Source: a virus
Reading direction: 5' to 3' (one strand)
IMG/VR virus record: IMGVR_UViG_3300007734_000604
Span: 1-34,172 of that record
DNA: 34,172 nt
Shown: positions 15,203-22,267 of the stretch, piece by piece
Layout: the number at the start of each line of letters is the position of its first letter
How positions within the stretch are numbered: the first letter of the stretch is position 1
Position numbers and translations under genes: made by a program
The notes under the pieces: model-generated
The model's database searches: none
Seen by the model: only the letters and a program-made list of their open reading frames with translations
Told to the model about the DNA's origin: nothing

Positions 15203-15667
15203 ATGGACATCCATACCGACATTAGTCCTGTTCTGTCTCTTATTCCCCCTACTCTGACCATCGTGGCGCAGGTCCTGCCTCTGCCGTGGAAGGTCACCTA
15301 CACGTCGGCAACGTCGTACTCTCTGACTGCAGAGCGGAAGGTTGACCTGCTCACTGACATTCCGGTGGATGATGCCCCCGGTTACCACAGTGAGTCGTGG
15401 AAGGTTCACTGCGTGGTTGTGATGGACGAGGTCCGCATCGTGCTGCAGGTCGGCACCCACGTCATGGACAATTTTGCAGGCTCCTTCTCTGCTGGCTGGA
15501 CGAATCTGACGACTGCGACGCCGTCGCGTCCGGTTCTGCGTGCGCAGCTTGAGAAGGCTCTGACGAACGAAGGCGCAGCTCACGCTGTGACCGCCGTCAT
15601 CGACGAGCTGGTGATTCTGATGCAGGAGCGTCGTGACGCCATCCGCGCGACGGTGTCCCATGACTAA
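15203..15667 (+). CDS. Unknown protein upstream of the exonuclease
   Basis: A 154-residue protein with no recognised family. The first two thirds are beta-rich (TIVAQVLPLPWKVTYTSATS, then WKVHCVVVMDEVRIVLQVG); the rest is helical (LRAQLEKALTNEGAAHAVTAVIDELVILMQ). AAGGAAGG precedes the ATG. Its stop overlaps the exonuclease start (ATGACTAA), so the two are translationally coupled. A role in recombination or replication, for example as an accessory to the YqaJ/RecT pair, is suggested by context only. A single-stranded DNA-binding fold is possible but unsupported by a motif. Confidence 0.75.
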   Translation: MDIHTDISPVLSLIPPTLTIVAQVLPLPWKVTYTSATSYSLTAERKVDLLTDIPVDDAPGYHSESWKVHCVVVMDEVRIVLQVGTHVMDNFAGSFSAGWTNLTTATPSRPVLRAQLEKALTNEGAAHAVTAVIDELVILMQERRDAIRATVSHD

Positions 15668-16733
15668 GCCTGTTCACACATACGCGAATAAGCAGGCCGT
15701 GGCTCTTCCTCCTGCGGAACATGGCAGCGCGCAGTGGCAGCTGGGTCGCGCGAACCACATCGGTGCGTCTGAGGTCGCAGCGGTTCTGGGTGTGTCAAAG
15801 TGGGCAGGCCTGCTGGACATCGTCCGGACGAAGCGTGACCTGCGCGCAGGCATCGTGGACGAGAACGATAATGACGCGATGCGCTTTGGTCGCGACTTCG
15901 AAGAGTTCATCGTCCGGGCTGGCATGCAGAAGCTTGGCATCAGCACGATGTCGTCTCCTCTTTCGTGGACGCATCCGGAGTCTCTGGCCTTCGGAGCGCT
16001 GTCTGCGACTCCTGACGCGCTCATCCTGGACGAGCGGATTTCATCTGGGTTCGGAGAGGAGCTGGTGGTTGCAACCTTCGAAGCGAAGGTAGACCGCAGC
16101 GGCGCAGACTGGCAGCAGGTGGACGAGTTCGGCTTCGCTGACCTTGAACCGGGCGATATCCGGCTGGGGTATTATCTACAAGTGCAAGCTCAATTGCTGG
16201 TCTGTGGATGCAAGAAGGGTTACCTGTGCGTGGCGACCGGCCTAGGATACGACCGCATCCACCTTCTGGAAATCTTCGAAGATAAAGAGACGCAGGCGAC
16301 CATCATCGAAGCGGCAGAGGCTGCTATCGCGTGGGTCAATGACAGCGCCGGTAGGTGGCCTGCAGCATCGGACAGCGACAGCCTGGCATCTCTGGCAGCG
16401 ACCATCCGACCGAAGGCCACCGACGACTCCATCATGGTGTCTGGTGCCGTTGAAGCAGCGATGGAAGAGTACACCGACTTGAACCGCTCAAAGAAGGTCA
16501 TTGAAGACCGGCAGGACGCGCTGAAGAAGGTCATCGTGGCATACCATGCGGAAGGTCCGAAGCTGCACACGGCTTCCGGCATAAAGTCGTCGTTCACGCC
16601 GGAGTCTTCGAAGGAGGCCTTTGACGCGAAGGCGTTCGAAGAGGCGCAGCCTGCGATGGCTGCACTGTACCGGAAGACTGTGACGCGGTCTGGCGGCGCG
16701 ACCATCACAGCGCCACGGGCGAAGAAGGGCTAG
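15660..16733 (+). CDS. YqaJ-type recombination exonuclease
   Basis: A 357-residue nuclease of the lambda-exonuclease/YqaJ family, which resects double-stranded DNA ends to give single strands for RecT. Visible motifs are the N-terminal GASEVAAVLGVSKW (residues 35-48), MRFGRDFEEFIV with the conserved acidic pair (E81, E82), FGALSATPDALI (D119) and the catalytic E-x-K in TFEAKVD (E141, K143). The C-terminal third has a helical hairpin (SKKVIEDRQDALKKVIVAY) often found in this family. The start ATG at 15660 overlaps the preceding gene's stop and is preferred to an upstream in-frame start. RecT is encoded three genes downstream. Confidence 0.88.
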   Translation: MTKPVHTYANKQAVALPPAEHGSAQWQLGRANHIGASEVAAVLGVSKWAGLLDIVRTKRDLRAGIVDENDNDAMRFGRDFEEFIVRAGMQKLGISTMSSPLSWTHPESLAFGALSATPDALILDERISSGFGEELVVATFEAKVDRSGADWQQVDEFGFADLEPGDIRLGYYLQVQAQLLVCGCKKGYLCVATGLGYDRIHLLEIFEDKETQATIIEAAEAAIAWVNDSAGRWPAASDSDSLASLAATIRPKATDDSIMVSGAVEAAMEEYTDLNRSKKVIEDRQDALKKVIVAYHAEGPKLHTASGIKSSFTPESSKEAFDAKAFEEAQPAMAALYRKTVTRSGGATITAPRAKKG

Positions 16734-16741
16734 GCCTTCGC

Positions 16742-16760
16742 GCTGGGTTCAACGCCCGGC
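16742..16760 (+). promoter_or_regulatory. Intergenic tRNA T-arm-like hairpin, copy 1
   Basis: GCTGGG (16742-16747) pairs with CCCGGC (16755-16760) with one wobble pair, closing a 7-base loop TTCAACG. It sits nine bases after the exonuclease stop, in a CTAGG context shared with the similar element at 17522. A T-rich TTTATTT follows at 16768, so it may act as a weak terminator. A second small hairpin, GTCGC-N6-GCGAC (16782-16797), precedes the next RBS. Confidence 0.4.
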
Positions 16761-16817
16761 TTCGCGCCTTTATTTCAACCCGTCGCAATGAAGCGACATT
16801 AGAACAGGAGAGAGGTC

Positions 16818-17510
16818 ATGAAGGTTCAAGAACAGTTAGCGTTACAGTGTGTGCTGATGTCTCTGCAGAACAGGGTACTTCCGAAGAAGGATGAGAACGC
16901 TGTTGAATTTGCGCATCGTCTCCACGACCTTGGCTCTGGCATCCTTGCAGAGATGCTGATGGAGGCTGATGTCCTGGACGACGGGGAGAGCGGTTCTCCG
17001 ATTTACACGGAAGCAGACGACCAGTCGGAGGAGTTTGAGCCGGAGGAGACGCTGACGGAAGGGACGCGGATTCGTTACTACATCGACGAGGACGGTCAGG
17101 AGGACTGGTACAGCGTCAGTGAGCCGTCTGCGAAGCTGGTGCCTGTGCATGCCTGCCCGCACTGCGATAAGACCTGCAGCGAAGCGGAGGTGGATGCAGT
17201 CTTCGGTTTCCGGAACATGAAGCATGTCACGTCTGAAGGTGAGTTCACTGTGGTTCGCCGGCAGAGCTGGTGCCGTGACTGCCGTCTAGAGGCACTGCGT
17301 CAGAAGCAGGCTGCGCGTCTGGAAGTGACGCAGGAGCTGAAGAAGGAGTTCGGCATTCCTGCCGGCATGCCTCCGGAAGACTTCGTCAAGCTGTTCCGTG
17401 TTATGTCTAAAGGCCGTTCGCCGTTGCAGGTGTGGCTTCAGAACATTGAGCGGACGAAGAAGTGGGGCGACATTACCTGGAGCGTGACGCCTCCGAAGAA
17501 GCCGGACTAG
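16818..17510 (+). CDS. Zinc-ribbon protein of unknown function
   Basis: A 230-residue protein with a four-cysteine zinc site: C113-x2-C116 (ACPHCDKTC) and C152-x2-C155 (SWCRDCR) separated by 35 residues. The block resembles the 'CPxC ... FG(F/Y)R ... SWCxxCR' pattern of small phage-associated zinc proteins. The N-terminal part is helical, residues 55-80 are very acidic, and the C-terminal part is basic with AARLEVTQELKKEFGIP. GGAG/AGAGG sites precede the ATG. It lies between the exonuclease and RecT genes, so nucleic-acid binding is plausible but unproven. Confidence 0.75.
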   Translation: MKVQEQLALQCVLMSLQNRVLPKKDENAVEFAHRLHDLGSGILAEMLMEADVLDDGESGSPIYTEADDQSEEFEPEETLTEGTRIRYYIDEDGQEDWYSVSEPSAKLVPVHACPHCDKTCSEAEVDAVFGFRNMKHVTSEGEFTVVRRQSWCRDCRLEALRQKQAARLEVTQELKKEFGIPAGMPPEDFVKLFRVMSKGRSPLQVWLQNIERTKKWGDITWSVTPPKKPD

Positions 17511-17521
17511 GTTAGGCCTGT

Positions 17522-17542
17522 GGCTGGGTTCGATTCCCAGCC
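17522..17542 (+). promoter_or_regulatory. Intergenic tRNA T-arm-like hairpin, copy 2
   Basis: GGCTGGG (17522-17528) pairs perfectly with CCCAGCC (17536-17542) around the loop TTCGATT, which fits the tRNA T-loop consensus TTCRANY. The following GTCCG (17543-17547) can pair with CGGAC (17503-17507) at the end of the upstream gene, giving an acceptor-like stem. No anticodon or D arm is present, so this is not a tRNA gene. It could be a tRNA-mimic regulatory RNA, an attachment-site remnant, or a plain hairpin. Confidence 0.45.
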
Positions 17543-17587
17543 GTCCGCATTCCCCTGGTCAAAGGACCTCAACGAAGGAGAGAGAAG

Positions 17588-17983
17588 ATGTCACGCATTG
17601 CAGACGAGCATTACATCAAAGGCCGCGAACGGGAGCAGGCGCTGGAGTTCGTGGAGTACATCGTGGCGTGCGCCGCGAACTACTTCCAGCGGAAGCATGG
17701 GCCTCTTCCAAAGCGCGTGGACGCTGTGGCGACTCCCAGCAGGAAGCGGAACAGCCCCCGCAAGTGGACGGAGCATCCTGTCCACGGCACGACCTTCGCG
17801 GAGATGAACCGGCAGATGTCGACTATCCGTAACACGCTGCGGACGCTTGAGAACCTGCAGAAGCAGCTGCCATGGCAGACGCGAGAAGCGGAGATTGAGA
17901 TGCAGAAAAAGTTGCTTTCCAATCTGCACCGGGAGTATGATTCTCTTCGCAAGAGCATCGTCGCTAGCGAAAGCTCCAACTAA
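17588..17983 (+). CDS. Coiled-coil protein of unknown function
   Basis: A 131-residue protein with a helical N-terminus (QALEFVEYIVACAANYFQRK), a basic Pro-rich middle (PSRKRNSPRKW) and a C-terminal coiled coil (STIRNTLRTLENLQKQLP through LLSNLHREYDSLRKSIVAS). GGAGAGAGAAG precedes the ATG, a good ribosome binding site. No family was recognised. It lies directly upstream of RecT in the same orientation. Confidence 0.75.
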   Translation: MSRIADEHYIKGREREQALEFVEYIVACAANYFQRKHGPLPKRVDAVATPSRKRNSPRKWTEHPVHGTTFAEMNRQMSTIRNTLRTLENLQKQLPWQTREAEIEMQKKLLSNLHREYDSLRKSIVASESSN

Positions 17984-18049
17984 CCAATCGCAACCCCAGA
18001 TGAAGCCGCATTTCGCGGTCTTCGTGCGTTTAGACTAAGGACATTGACA

Positions 18050-18880
18050 ATGACAACCGAAATTCAGACACAACCACGCAAAGACCTCATCGGCTGGCTT
18101 GCAGCTCCTGCGACCATGGAGGAGTTCCGAAAGGCGCTCCCCGCTGTGATGACTGCGGAGCGCTGGACGCGTTCGCTGCAGACGACTGCGCGGAAGAACC
18201 CGAAGCTGCTCTCCTGCTCTCTGGCATCCGTCCAGGCGTGCATCATGACGGCAGCGCAGCTGGGACTGGAGCCTAACGTGCAGGGCCTGTGCTACCTCAT
18301 CCCGCGCGGCAACGAATGCACGCTCATCATCGGGTACGAAGGCATGCTGGCGCTGATGCGTCGCAGCGGAGAGATTCGGAGCTTCAGCGCGAATGTGGTG
18401 CGGAAGTCGGACACCTTCAAGATTGCGCGTCACCTTGAGGTGCCGTTCATCCATGAAGAGAACCACGACCCGGACGCCGACGACAGCATGGTGGGCGTGT
18501 ACTGCTTCGTCCGCTTGAAGAGCGGAGAGAACTTCATTGAGTACATGTCTAAGAAGCAGTGCGACCAGATTCGTTCGCGCAGCCAGTCTGGTTCGTCTGG
18601 TCCGTGGAAGACGGATTACGAACAGATGTGCCGGAAGACGGTCATCCGTCGCGCGTTCCATTACCTTCCGAAGTCCACGGACATCGTCCAGGCGCTTGAG
18701 CTGCTGGACGACGAAGAGCGTTCTGGTCAGACCATCGACGCGACGCACGCGCCTCTGGAGACTGTGAAGCGTGGAGCTCTGCGTATTCCGATGGCACCTC
18801 CGGCCGCAGACGATGAGGTGGAGAAGGTGTCCATCGACGTGGACGCGACTGACGCCGACGATAATGAGCTGCCGCTGTGA
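18050..18880 (+). CDS. recT: RecT-family single-strand annealing protein
   Basis: A 276-residue RecT homologue that anneals complementary single strands produced by the YqaJ-type exonuclease. The core pattern is clear: SLASVQACIMTAAQLGLEPN, then GLCYLIPRGNECTLIIGYEG and LALMRRSGEI, and later CRKTVIRRAFHYLPKS, the usual ordering in this family. The C-terminal tail is acidic (VSIDVDATDADDNELPL), typical of SSB-interacting or regulatory tails. The ATG at 18050 with AAGGA eight bases upstream is preferred to the TTG at 18044. The next gene starts with GTG overlapping its stop (GTGA). Confidence 0.93.
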   Translation: MTTEIQTQPRKDLIGWLAAPATMEEFRKALPAVMTAERWTRSLQTTARKNPKLLSCSLASVQACIMTAAQLGLEPNVQGLCYLIPRGNECTLIIGYEGMLALMRRSGEIRSFSANVVRKSDTFKIARHLEVPFIHEENHDPDADDSMVGVYCFVRLKSGENFIEYMSKKQCDQIRSRSQSGSSGPWKTDYEQMCRKTVIRRAFHYLPKSTDIVQALELLDDEERSGQTIDATHAPLETVKRGALRIPMAPPAADDEVEKVSIDVDATDADDNELPL

Positions 18881-19353
18881 GCGTCATGCGCGGGAGCCGG
18901 ACCGCCTTTCCGGAACATAACTGCCCACACTGCGGCATGTACGCATGGGGCGCTGTGGAGTTCATCGCCTCTAACGGGTCGCAGCATTACCGCTGTGGCT
19001 GCATGGAGTGCGACAGCGAAGTCGTGGCATGGCCTGACCGCGTGCAGGAGGCTTTGCCGGGCATGTCTGACTGCAGGGTGGGAGACAGGTACGACCTGAC
19101 GAAAGAGTTCGCGCTGTCGCAGGGCATCGTGAAGCGGGTCCAGTCGCCGGAGCTTCAGTATGCAGCTGCAGAGTCGTTCTCCGGTCAGACCTGCAATGTC
19201 TGCGGCGACCCGTTCGTTGAAATGCATCATTACGCACCGAAGGAGTTCTTCGGAGTCGCGGAGGCCGATGCCTTCGGAACAGTTCCGCTTTGCAAGAAGC
19301 ATCACGACAGATGGCACCAGGTCATCAATGATTTCATGAAGAGGGCACGATGA
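18877..19353 (+). CDS. HNH-like zinc protein adjacent to RecT
   Basis: A 158-residue protein with two metal-binding blocks. The N-terminal block is a zinc-ribbon-like CPHC (C16, C19) with CGCMEC (C40, C42, C45). The C-terminal block is HNH-like: CNVCGD (C106, C109), EMHHYAP (H117, H118) and LCKKHHDRWHQ (C139, H142, H143, H147). HNH proteins cut or nick DNA. The His-His pair and CxxxH fit the beta-beta-alpha-metal fold, but the catalytic Asn is not obvious. The GTG at 18877 overlaps the RecT stop, so it is coupled to recombination. Its stop overlaps the start of the next gene. Confidence 0.65.
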   Translation: MSVMRGSRTAFPEHNCPHCGMYAWGAVEFIASNGSQHYRCGCMECDSEVVAWPDRVQEALPGMSDCRVGDRYDLTKEFALSQGIVKRVQSPELQYAAAESFSGQTCNVCGDPFVEMHHYAPKEFFGVAEADAFGTVPLCKKHHDRWHQVINDFMKRAR

Positions 19354-19697
19354 TGACGGCAGAAAAGACAGACACCTTCCCGGAGGTGCGTGAGCTCATC
19401 CGGATGCGGACCTCGCAGGTTCACGGCAGTTACTCTGCGCTGGCAACCTCCTGCGGAATGAGCAGGCAGCTGCTCTACAAGCGGGTGGAGTCAGCGACGC
19501 AGTGGCCTAACACGCACAAATGGTGGGTCTTCGTCCTGTTCCTTCACGACCCGCTGGACCGGCTTACAGTGCAGGACGCGCTGGCCGTCAGCGTACCATC
19601 GAAGGAGAAGGTTCAACACGGCCTGCATGGACAGGAGGTCGTCTGGGAAGAGTGCAAGAAGACGAAGGGGAACTGGCACCAGTGGAGGCGGGCATGA
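19350..19697 (+). CDS. CII-like helix-turn-helix regulatory protein
   Basis: A 115-residue protein with a helix-turn-helix at residues 27-46 (SYSALATSCGMSRQLLYKRV). The following region (THKWWVFVLFLHDPLDRLT) resembles phage regulatory proteins of the CII class. It probably binds DNA and adjusts early or late transcription. The ATGATG start overlaps the preceding stop, with GAGGGCACG upstream. The next gene starts within its stop codon (ATGA at 19694). Family placement is by pattern and moderate in certainty. Confidence 0.6.
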   Translation: MMTAEKTDTFPEVRELIRMRTSQVHGSYSALATSCGMSRQLLYKRVESATQWPNTHKWWVFVLFLHDPLDRLTVQDALAVSVPSKEKVQHGLHGQEVVWEECKKTKGNWHQWRRA

Positions 19698-20074
19698 GCA
19701 CTGAACAGTTAGAACAAATCGAAGAGTTGGCGCGCCGCGCCGTAACGTGCAAGCGCTGGCGGTGGATGCCGGGCATGCTGTCCAATAAGGACCTGCGTGT
19801 CACGCGATGCGACGACGACGGCTATGTAGTCGGCTACTACGAGAACATGTCGTACATTGCCGAGTGCGTGCCCGGCTCTCTCCCAGACCTCTCCGACCCT
19901 GCGACGCTAGGCTGCCTGCTGGCAATCGTGCGGGAGCGTTTCCCCAACGCAACCACGAATTGGGCAATGGTCAGTGGCGAGAGACGATGGACGGTGCATG
20001 GCGTGCGAGCCGGAGCGTATCTCTACCCAACCGAAGCCGCTGCTCTGGTCGCAGCTCTGGAGGCCGCACCATGA
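19694..20074 (+). CDS. Unknown small protein
   Basis: A 126-residue protein starting at an ATG that overlaps the preceding stop (ATGA). It has short helices at the N-terminus, then a beta-rich part with DDDGYVVGYYENMSY, and a C-terminal segment ending WTVHGVRAGAYLYPTEAAAL. This resembles small phage-encoded unknowns of the 'LexA/DUF' accessory type, but no family is identified. It ends within the start of the next gene (ATGA at 20071). Confidence 0.7.
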   Translation: MSTEQLEQIEELARRAVTCKRWRWMPGMLSNKDLRVTRCDDDGYVVGYYENMSYIAECVPGSLPDLSDPATLGCLLAIVRERFPNATTNWAMVSGERRWTVHGVRAGAYLYPTEAAALVAALEAAP

Positions 20075-20352
20075 ACATTGATTACAGTAAACTCCCGGAT
20101 GGCCAAATCATTGATGGAGCCGCGCTGGTGTCGATGAAGCTGCAGGAGGCAAAAGGCTTCATGGCCGATGTCACGACTGCCAGGTACAAGCTGGGTCGCT
20201 GCAAGAAGAGCATGCAGGAGCCTGCGTGGAGCTGCATGATGGGCGTGTACACGATGCGCATTGAGAACTTGAAAGGGTTCATGGCGGAGATGAAGCTACT
20301 GCTGCAGCGGCTCCAGCTGGAGATGAAGAGCAGAGGCATTCATGACGACTAA
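20071..20352 (+). CDS. Unknown small helical protein
   Basis: A 93-residue protein, Met/Lys-rich and mostly helical. It contains two similar segments, KLQEAKGFMADVTTARYKLG and RIENLKGFMAEMKLLLQRLQ, which look like an internal repeat around 'KGFMA(D/E)'. They suggest an antiparallel helical hairpin. It starts in the preceding stop (ATGA) and overlaps the start of the next gene (20342). No family recognised. Confidence 0.7.
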   Translation: MNIDYSKLPDGQIIDGAALVSMKLQEAKGFMADVTTARYKLGRCKKSMQEPAWSCMMGVYTMRIENLKGFMAEMKLLLQRLQLEMKSRGIHDD

Positions 20353-20824
20353 CACTAACCGTGAAGCAGCCATCGCCCGCATCATGGCCGTGGCGCAGGA
20401 ACTTGCAGACCGTGACGCTGCAGCTGCACAGGCCGTCATCGACAGGAAGCAGAAGAGGAAGGAAACGAAGAAGGCGTGGCGTCTCGCAAACCCAGAGAAG
20501 GCGAAGGAAGCACAGCGGAAGAAGCAGGCGAAGCGCGATGCCTGGAGGCGTCAGAAGTACGCGACTGACCCTGTGTATGCAGCAAAGGTCCGTCAGAAGC
20601 GCAGAGAGGAGTACGCAGCAAAACGGGAGCGTCTGGGTGCAGAGGTATGCAACGCGATTCAAAGAGCCGCTGTGAATGCGCGGAAGGCCAGCAACCCAGA
20701 GGCGTTCAGGGCAAAGGAGAGAGAGTACCGGAAGCAGCGGAGAGCGCAGCAGAAGGCGGCAGCTGTAAAGCACTGGCTTACAACTGAACCATCCGAAGAT
20801 TCCGGAGAGATGACCAGCTCATAA
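20342..20824 (+). CDS. Lys/Arg-rich putative nucleic-acid-binding protein
   Basis: A 160-residue, highly charged helical protein. Its central part (AWRLANPEKAKEAQRKKQ, then KYATDPVYAAKVRQKRREEY) is of the 'NPEK..E.Q+++..++DAW++QKY' type, which occurs beside nuclease domains in some phage HNH/GIY-YIG proteins and likely lies along DNA. No catalytic domain is present here. The 446-residue protein at 23020 has similar character (NNPERYEQYKRDAAEAYAKK), hinting at a shared origin or role. Followed by a triple 10-bp repeat. Confidence 0.7.
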   Translation: MTTNTNREAAIARIMAVAQELADRDAAAAQAVIDRKQKRKETKKAWRLANPEKAKEAQRKKQAKRDAWRRQKYATDPVYAAKVRQKRREEYAAKRERLGAEVCNAIQRAAVNARKASNPEAFRAKEREYRKQRRAQQKAAAVKHWLTTEPSEDSGEMTSS

Positions 20825-20854
20825 CCGCGCATTACCGCGCATTACCGCGCATAA
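20825..20854. repeat. Three tandem copies of CCGCGCATTA
   Basis: Copies at 20825, 20835 and 20845 (the last ends TAA) follow a 10-base period, close to one helical turn, directly between the stop of the basic protein gene and the RBS of the next gene. The period would place a bound protein on one face of the helix, so a regulator or operator array is possible. It could also be a simple slippage repeat. Confidence 0.6.
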
Positions 20855-20863
20855 GGACACACC

Positions 20864-21301
20864 ATGAGTGAAGTCATTAGAGAACTTGCAACCTACTTAG
20901 TCGAAGATGCCGTGTACCAGAGTCATGAGCTGCTGTTTCGCAAGGGAGATGCGGAACTCGCGCAACATGCTTTGAAGCGAAAGCCAACAAAAGCAGAGGT
21001 TTCAGAGGTCAGAAAAGCGTTAGAGGTCTGGGGGTCTCTGGCTGTTAAGTGCAGGAACGAAGAAGAAGGATGGGTTTCGCTCTACGCATGGGTCATTGTG
21101 CCATCATGGATGTCTAGGACTAAGCCAAAGATGCAGGAGACTTGCATTACCTTCGGACCTGTCATCAGAAACACCAGAAACAGCAGCCAAGAGAAGAAAA
21201 ACGAACTCATTGAAAAGATGGTTGCATGGACATGTGGCGATACAACAGATTTCGTCACAGGCGACGATTTGGTTGCGATGTTAAGGTCTGACAATGAGTG
21301 A
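20864..21301 (+). CDS. Unknown protein with lower GC than its neighbours
   Basis: A 145-residue protein, helical at the N-terminus (VIRELATYLVEDAVYQSHEL) and with a middle beta part (EGWVSLYAWVIVPSWMS). Codon use is visibly more AT-rich than that of adjacent genes (for example TTAGAGAACTTGCAACC), suggesting recent acquisition. It is preceded by the triple repeat and by AAGGACACACC. That RBS context is identical to the one before the 56-residue protein at 24413. It overlaps the start of the resolvase gene by 8 bases. No family was recognised. Confidence 0.7.
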   Translation: MSEVIRELATYLVEDAVYQSHELLFRKGDAELAQHALKRKPTKAEVSEVRKALEVWGSLAVKCRNEEEGWVSLYAWVIVPSWMSRTKPKMQETCITFGPVIRNTRNSSQEKKNELIEKMVAWTCGDTTDFVTGDDLVAMLRSDNE

Positions 21302-21803
21302 CAGAACCTCCTTCATCTACTCCGGTGTGGACCCGGGAAAGAACGGCGCAATCGCCAGCATCGACCAGGACGGCGCAGTCCTGAAGATTAGCCGCTTCAA
21401 AGACGCGGACACGGAAGGCCGCATCGCCCTGGTCATCGCAGACCACTTCGCGGAGCTGGACGACGGCATCCACGCAGCGACCATTGAACGGGTGGGAGCG
21501 ATGCCGAAGCAGGGCCTTTCAAGTACGTTCACTTTTGGAAGGGTGTATGGGGAGGCGTGGGCTGGCCTCTTACTCTCAAAGGCCGGAGGCGTCCGCGTCC
21601 ATGCAGTCACACCATCCATGTGGCAGCGCGACATGTACCTTCCGAAGCGAGACTGCGTGACGAACCATAAGCGCACCTTGAAGGAAGAGGCGGAGAAGCG
21701 GTTCGGACGGAAGTTCATCCTCGCAGAAGCCGACGCGGTCTGGCTGGCCGAATGGTCGCGCGTGAAGGGACCGTGGAGCCGTGGCATGCGGGCGGAGGGT
21801 TAG
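21294..21803 (+). CDS. RuvC-like Holliday junction resolvase
   Basis: A 169-residue nuclease of the RuvC/RNase H-like fold. Motifs are GVDPGKNGAIA with the first metal ligand (D13), ATIERVGAMPKQG with the acidic E65, and near the C-terminus AEADAVWLAEW with the last acidic cluster. Phage proteins of this type resolve branched recombination intermediates before packaging. It complements the YqaJ and RecT proteins encoded upstream. AAGGTCTGACA precedes the ATG. The next gene starts immediately after its stop (TAGATG). Confidence 0.82.
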   Translation: MSDRTSFIYSGVDPGKNGAIASIDQDGAVLKISRFKDADTEGRIALVIADHFAELDDGIHAATIERVGAMPKQGLSSTFTFGRVYGEAWAGLLLSKAGGVRVHAVTPSMWQRDMYLPKRDCVTNHKRTLKEEAEKRFGRKFILAEADAVWLAEWSRVKGPWSRGMRAEG

Positions 21804-22043
21804 ATGGCGGAGGCGTCCCCAGCTGCAAAGGACAAACAGCCAGGGACGGGACCTTTCGGTCTCTTTGGTCCCCACCATTACCTGCCCGGCATTCTAGCAG
21901 AAGTGCCGCCCGTGACAAGAAGGCAGGTGGACATGTGGATGCGCAACGACGCTCCGATGCCTGAAGGCCTCTTCCTCATCTTCGGACTAGTGTTAGGCGT
22001 CATCATCGGGGTAATCATCCGTGACTCATACGATGGGAGGTAA
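21804..22043 (+). CDS. Small protein with C-terminal membrane segment
   Basis: A 79-residue protein. The first half is polar with Gly/Pro-rich parts (GTGPFGLFGPHHYLPG). Residues about 54-73 form a transmembrane helix (GLFLIFGLVLGVIIGVIIRD). The basic/aromatic region before the helix suggests the N-terminus lies in the cytoplasm, but this is a guess. It follows the resolvase directly (TAGATG). No family; a membrane-associated accessory function is possible. Confidence 0.65.
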   Translation: MAEASPAAKDKQPGTGPFGLFGPHHYLPGILAEVPPVTRRQVDMWMRNDAPMPEGLFLIFGLVLGVIIGVIIRDSYDGR

Positions 22044-22044
22044 C

Positions 22045-22257
22045 ATGCTGACGACTTACAGGACCGCAGACAAAGCCATTCTGGAGAGCATGGGAGACGG
22101 GCGCATCACGCTCTGCCTTCCGACCCAGCAGAACATCGACGACCTCGAGCATCAGTGCGATAGGTGGCAGGACGACGGCAGCGTCGTCAGGTTCATCTCC
22201 GACCTTCACGGATGGACCGTCGTCGTCGTGAAGACGAAGGCCATCAGTGTCATCTGA
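22045..22257 (+). CDS. Small protein, first of a tandem paralogous pair
   Basis: A 70-residue protein. The ATG at 22045, with GGAGG shortly upstream, is preferred to the GTG at 22021. It shares the pattern 'YxTAxxAIxxSxxxGxxTxCLPTxxN...DDGS...WxVV' with the next gene, so the pair looks like a duplication. It contains a short beta end (GWTVVVVKTKAISVI). The function is unknown; small tandem early proteins are often host-takeover factors, but nothing shows that here. Confidence 0.7.
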   Translation: MLTTYRTADKAILESMGDGRITLCLPTQQNIDDLEHQCDRWQDDGSVVRFISDLHGWTVVVVKTKAISVI

Positions 22258-22267
22258 AGGAGCGCCC

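Noticed and set aside
17450-17549. Possible tRNA gene: GCGGACG (17450) can pair with CGTCCGC (17542) around a perfect T arm
   Set aside because: No D arm or anticodon arm of normal form fits in the 100 bases, the acceptor and T-arm register are off by one, and most of it is coding. Kept only as a T-arm-like element.
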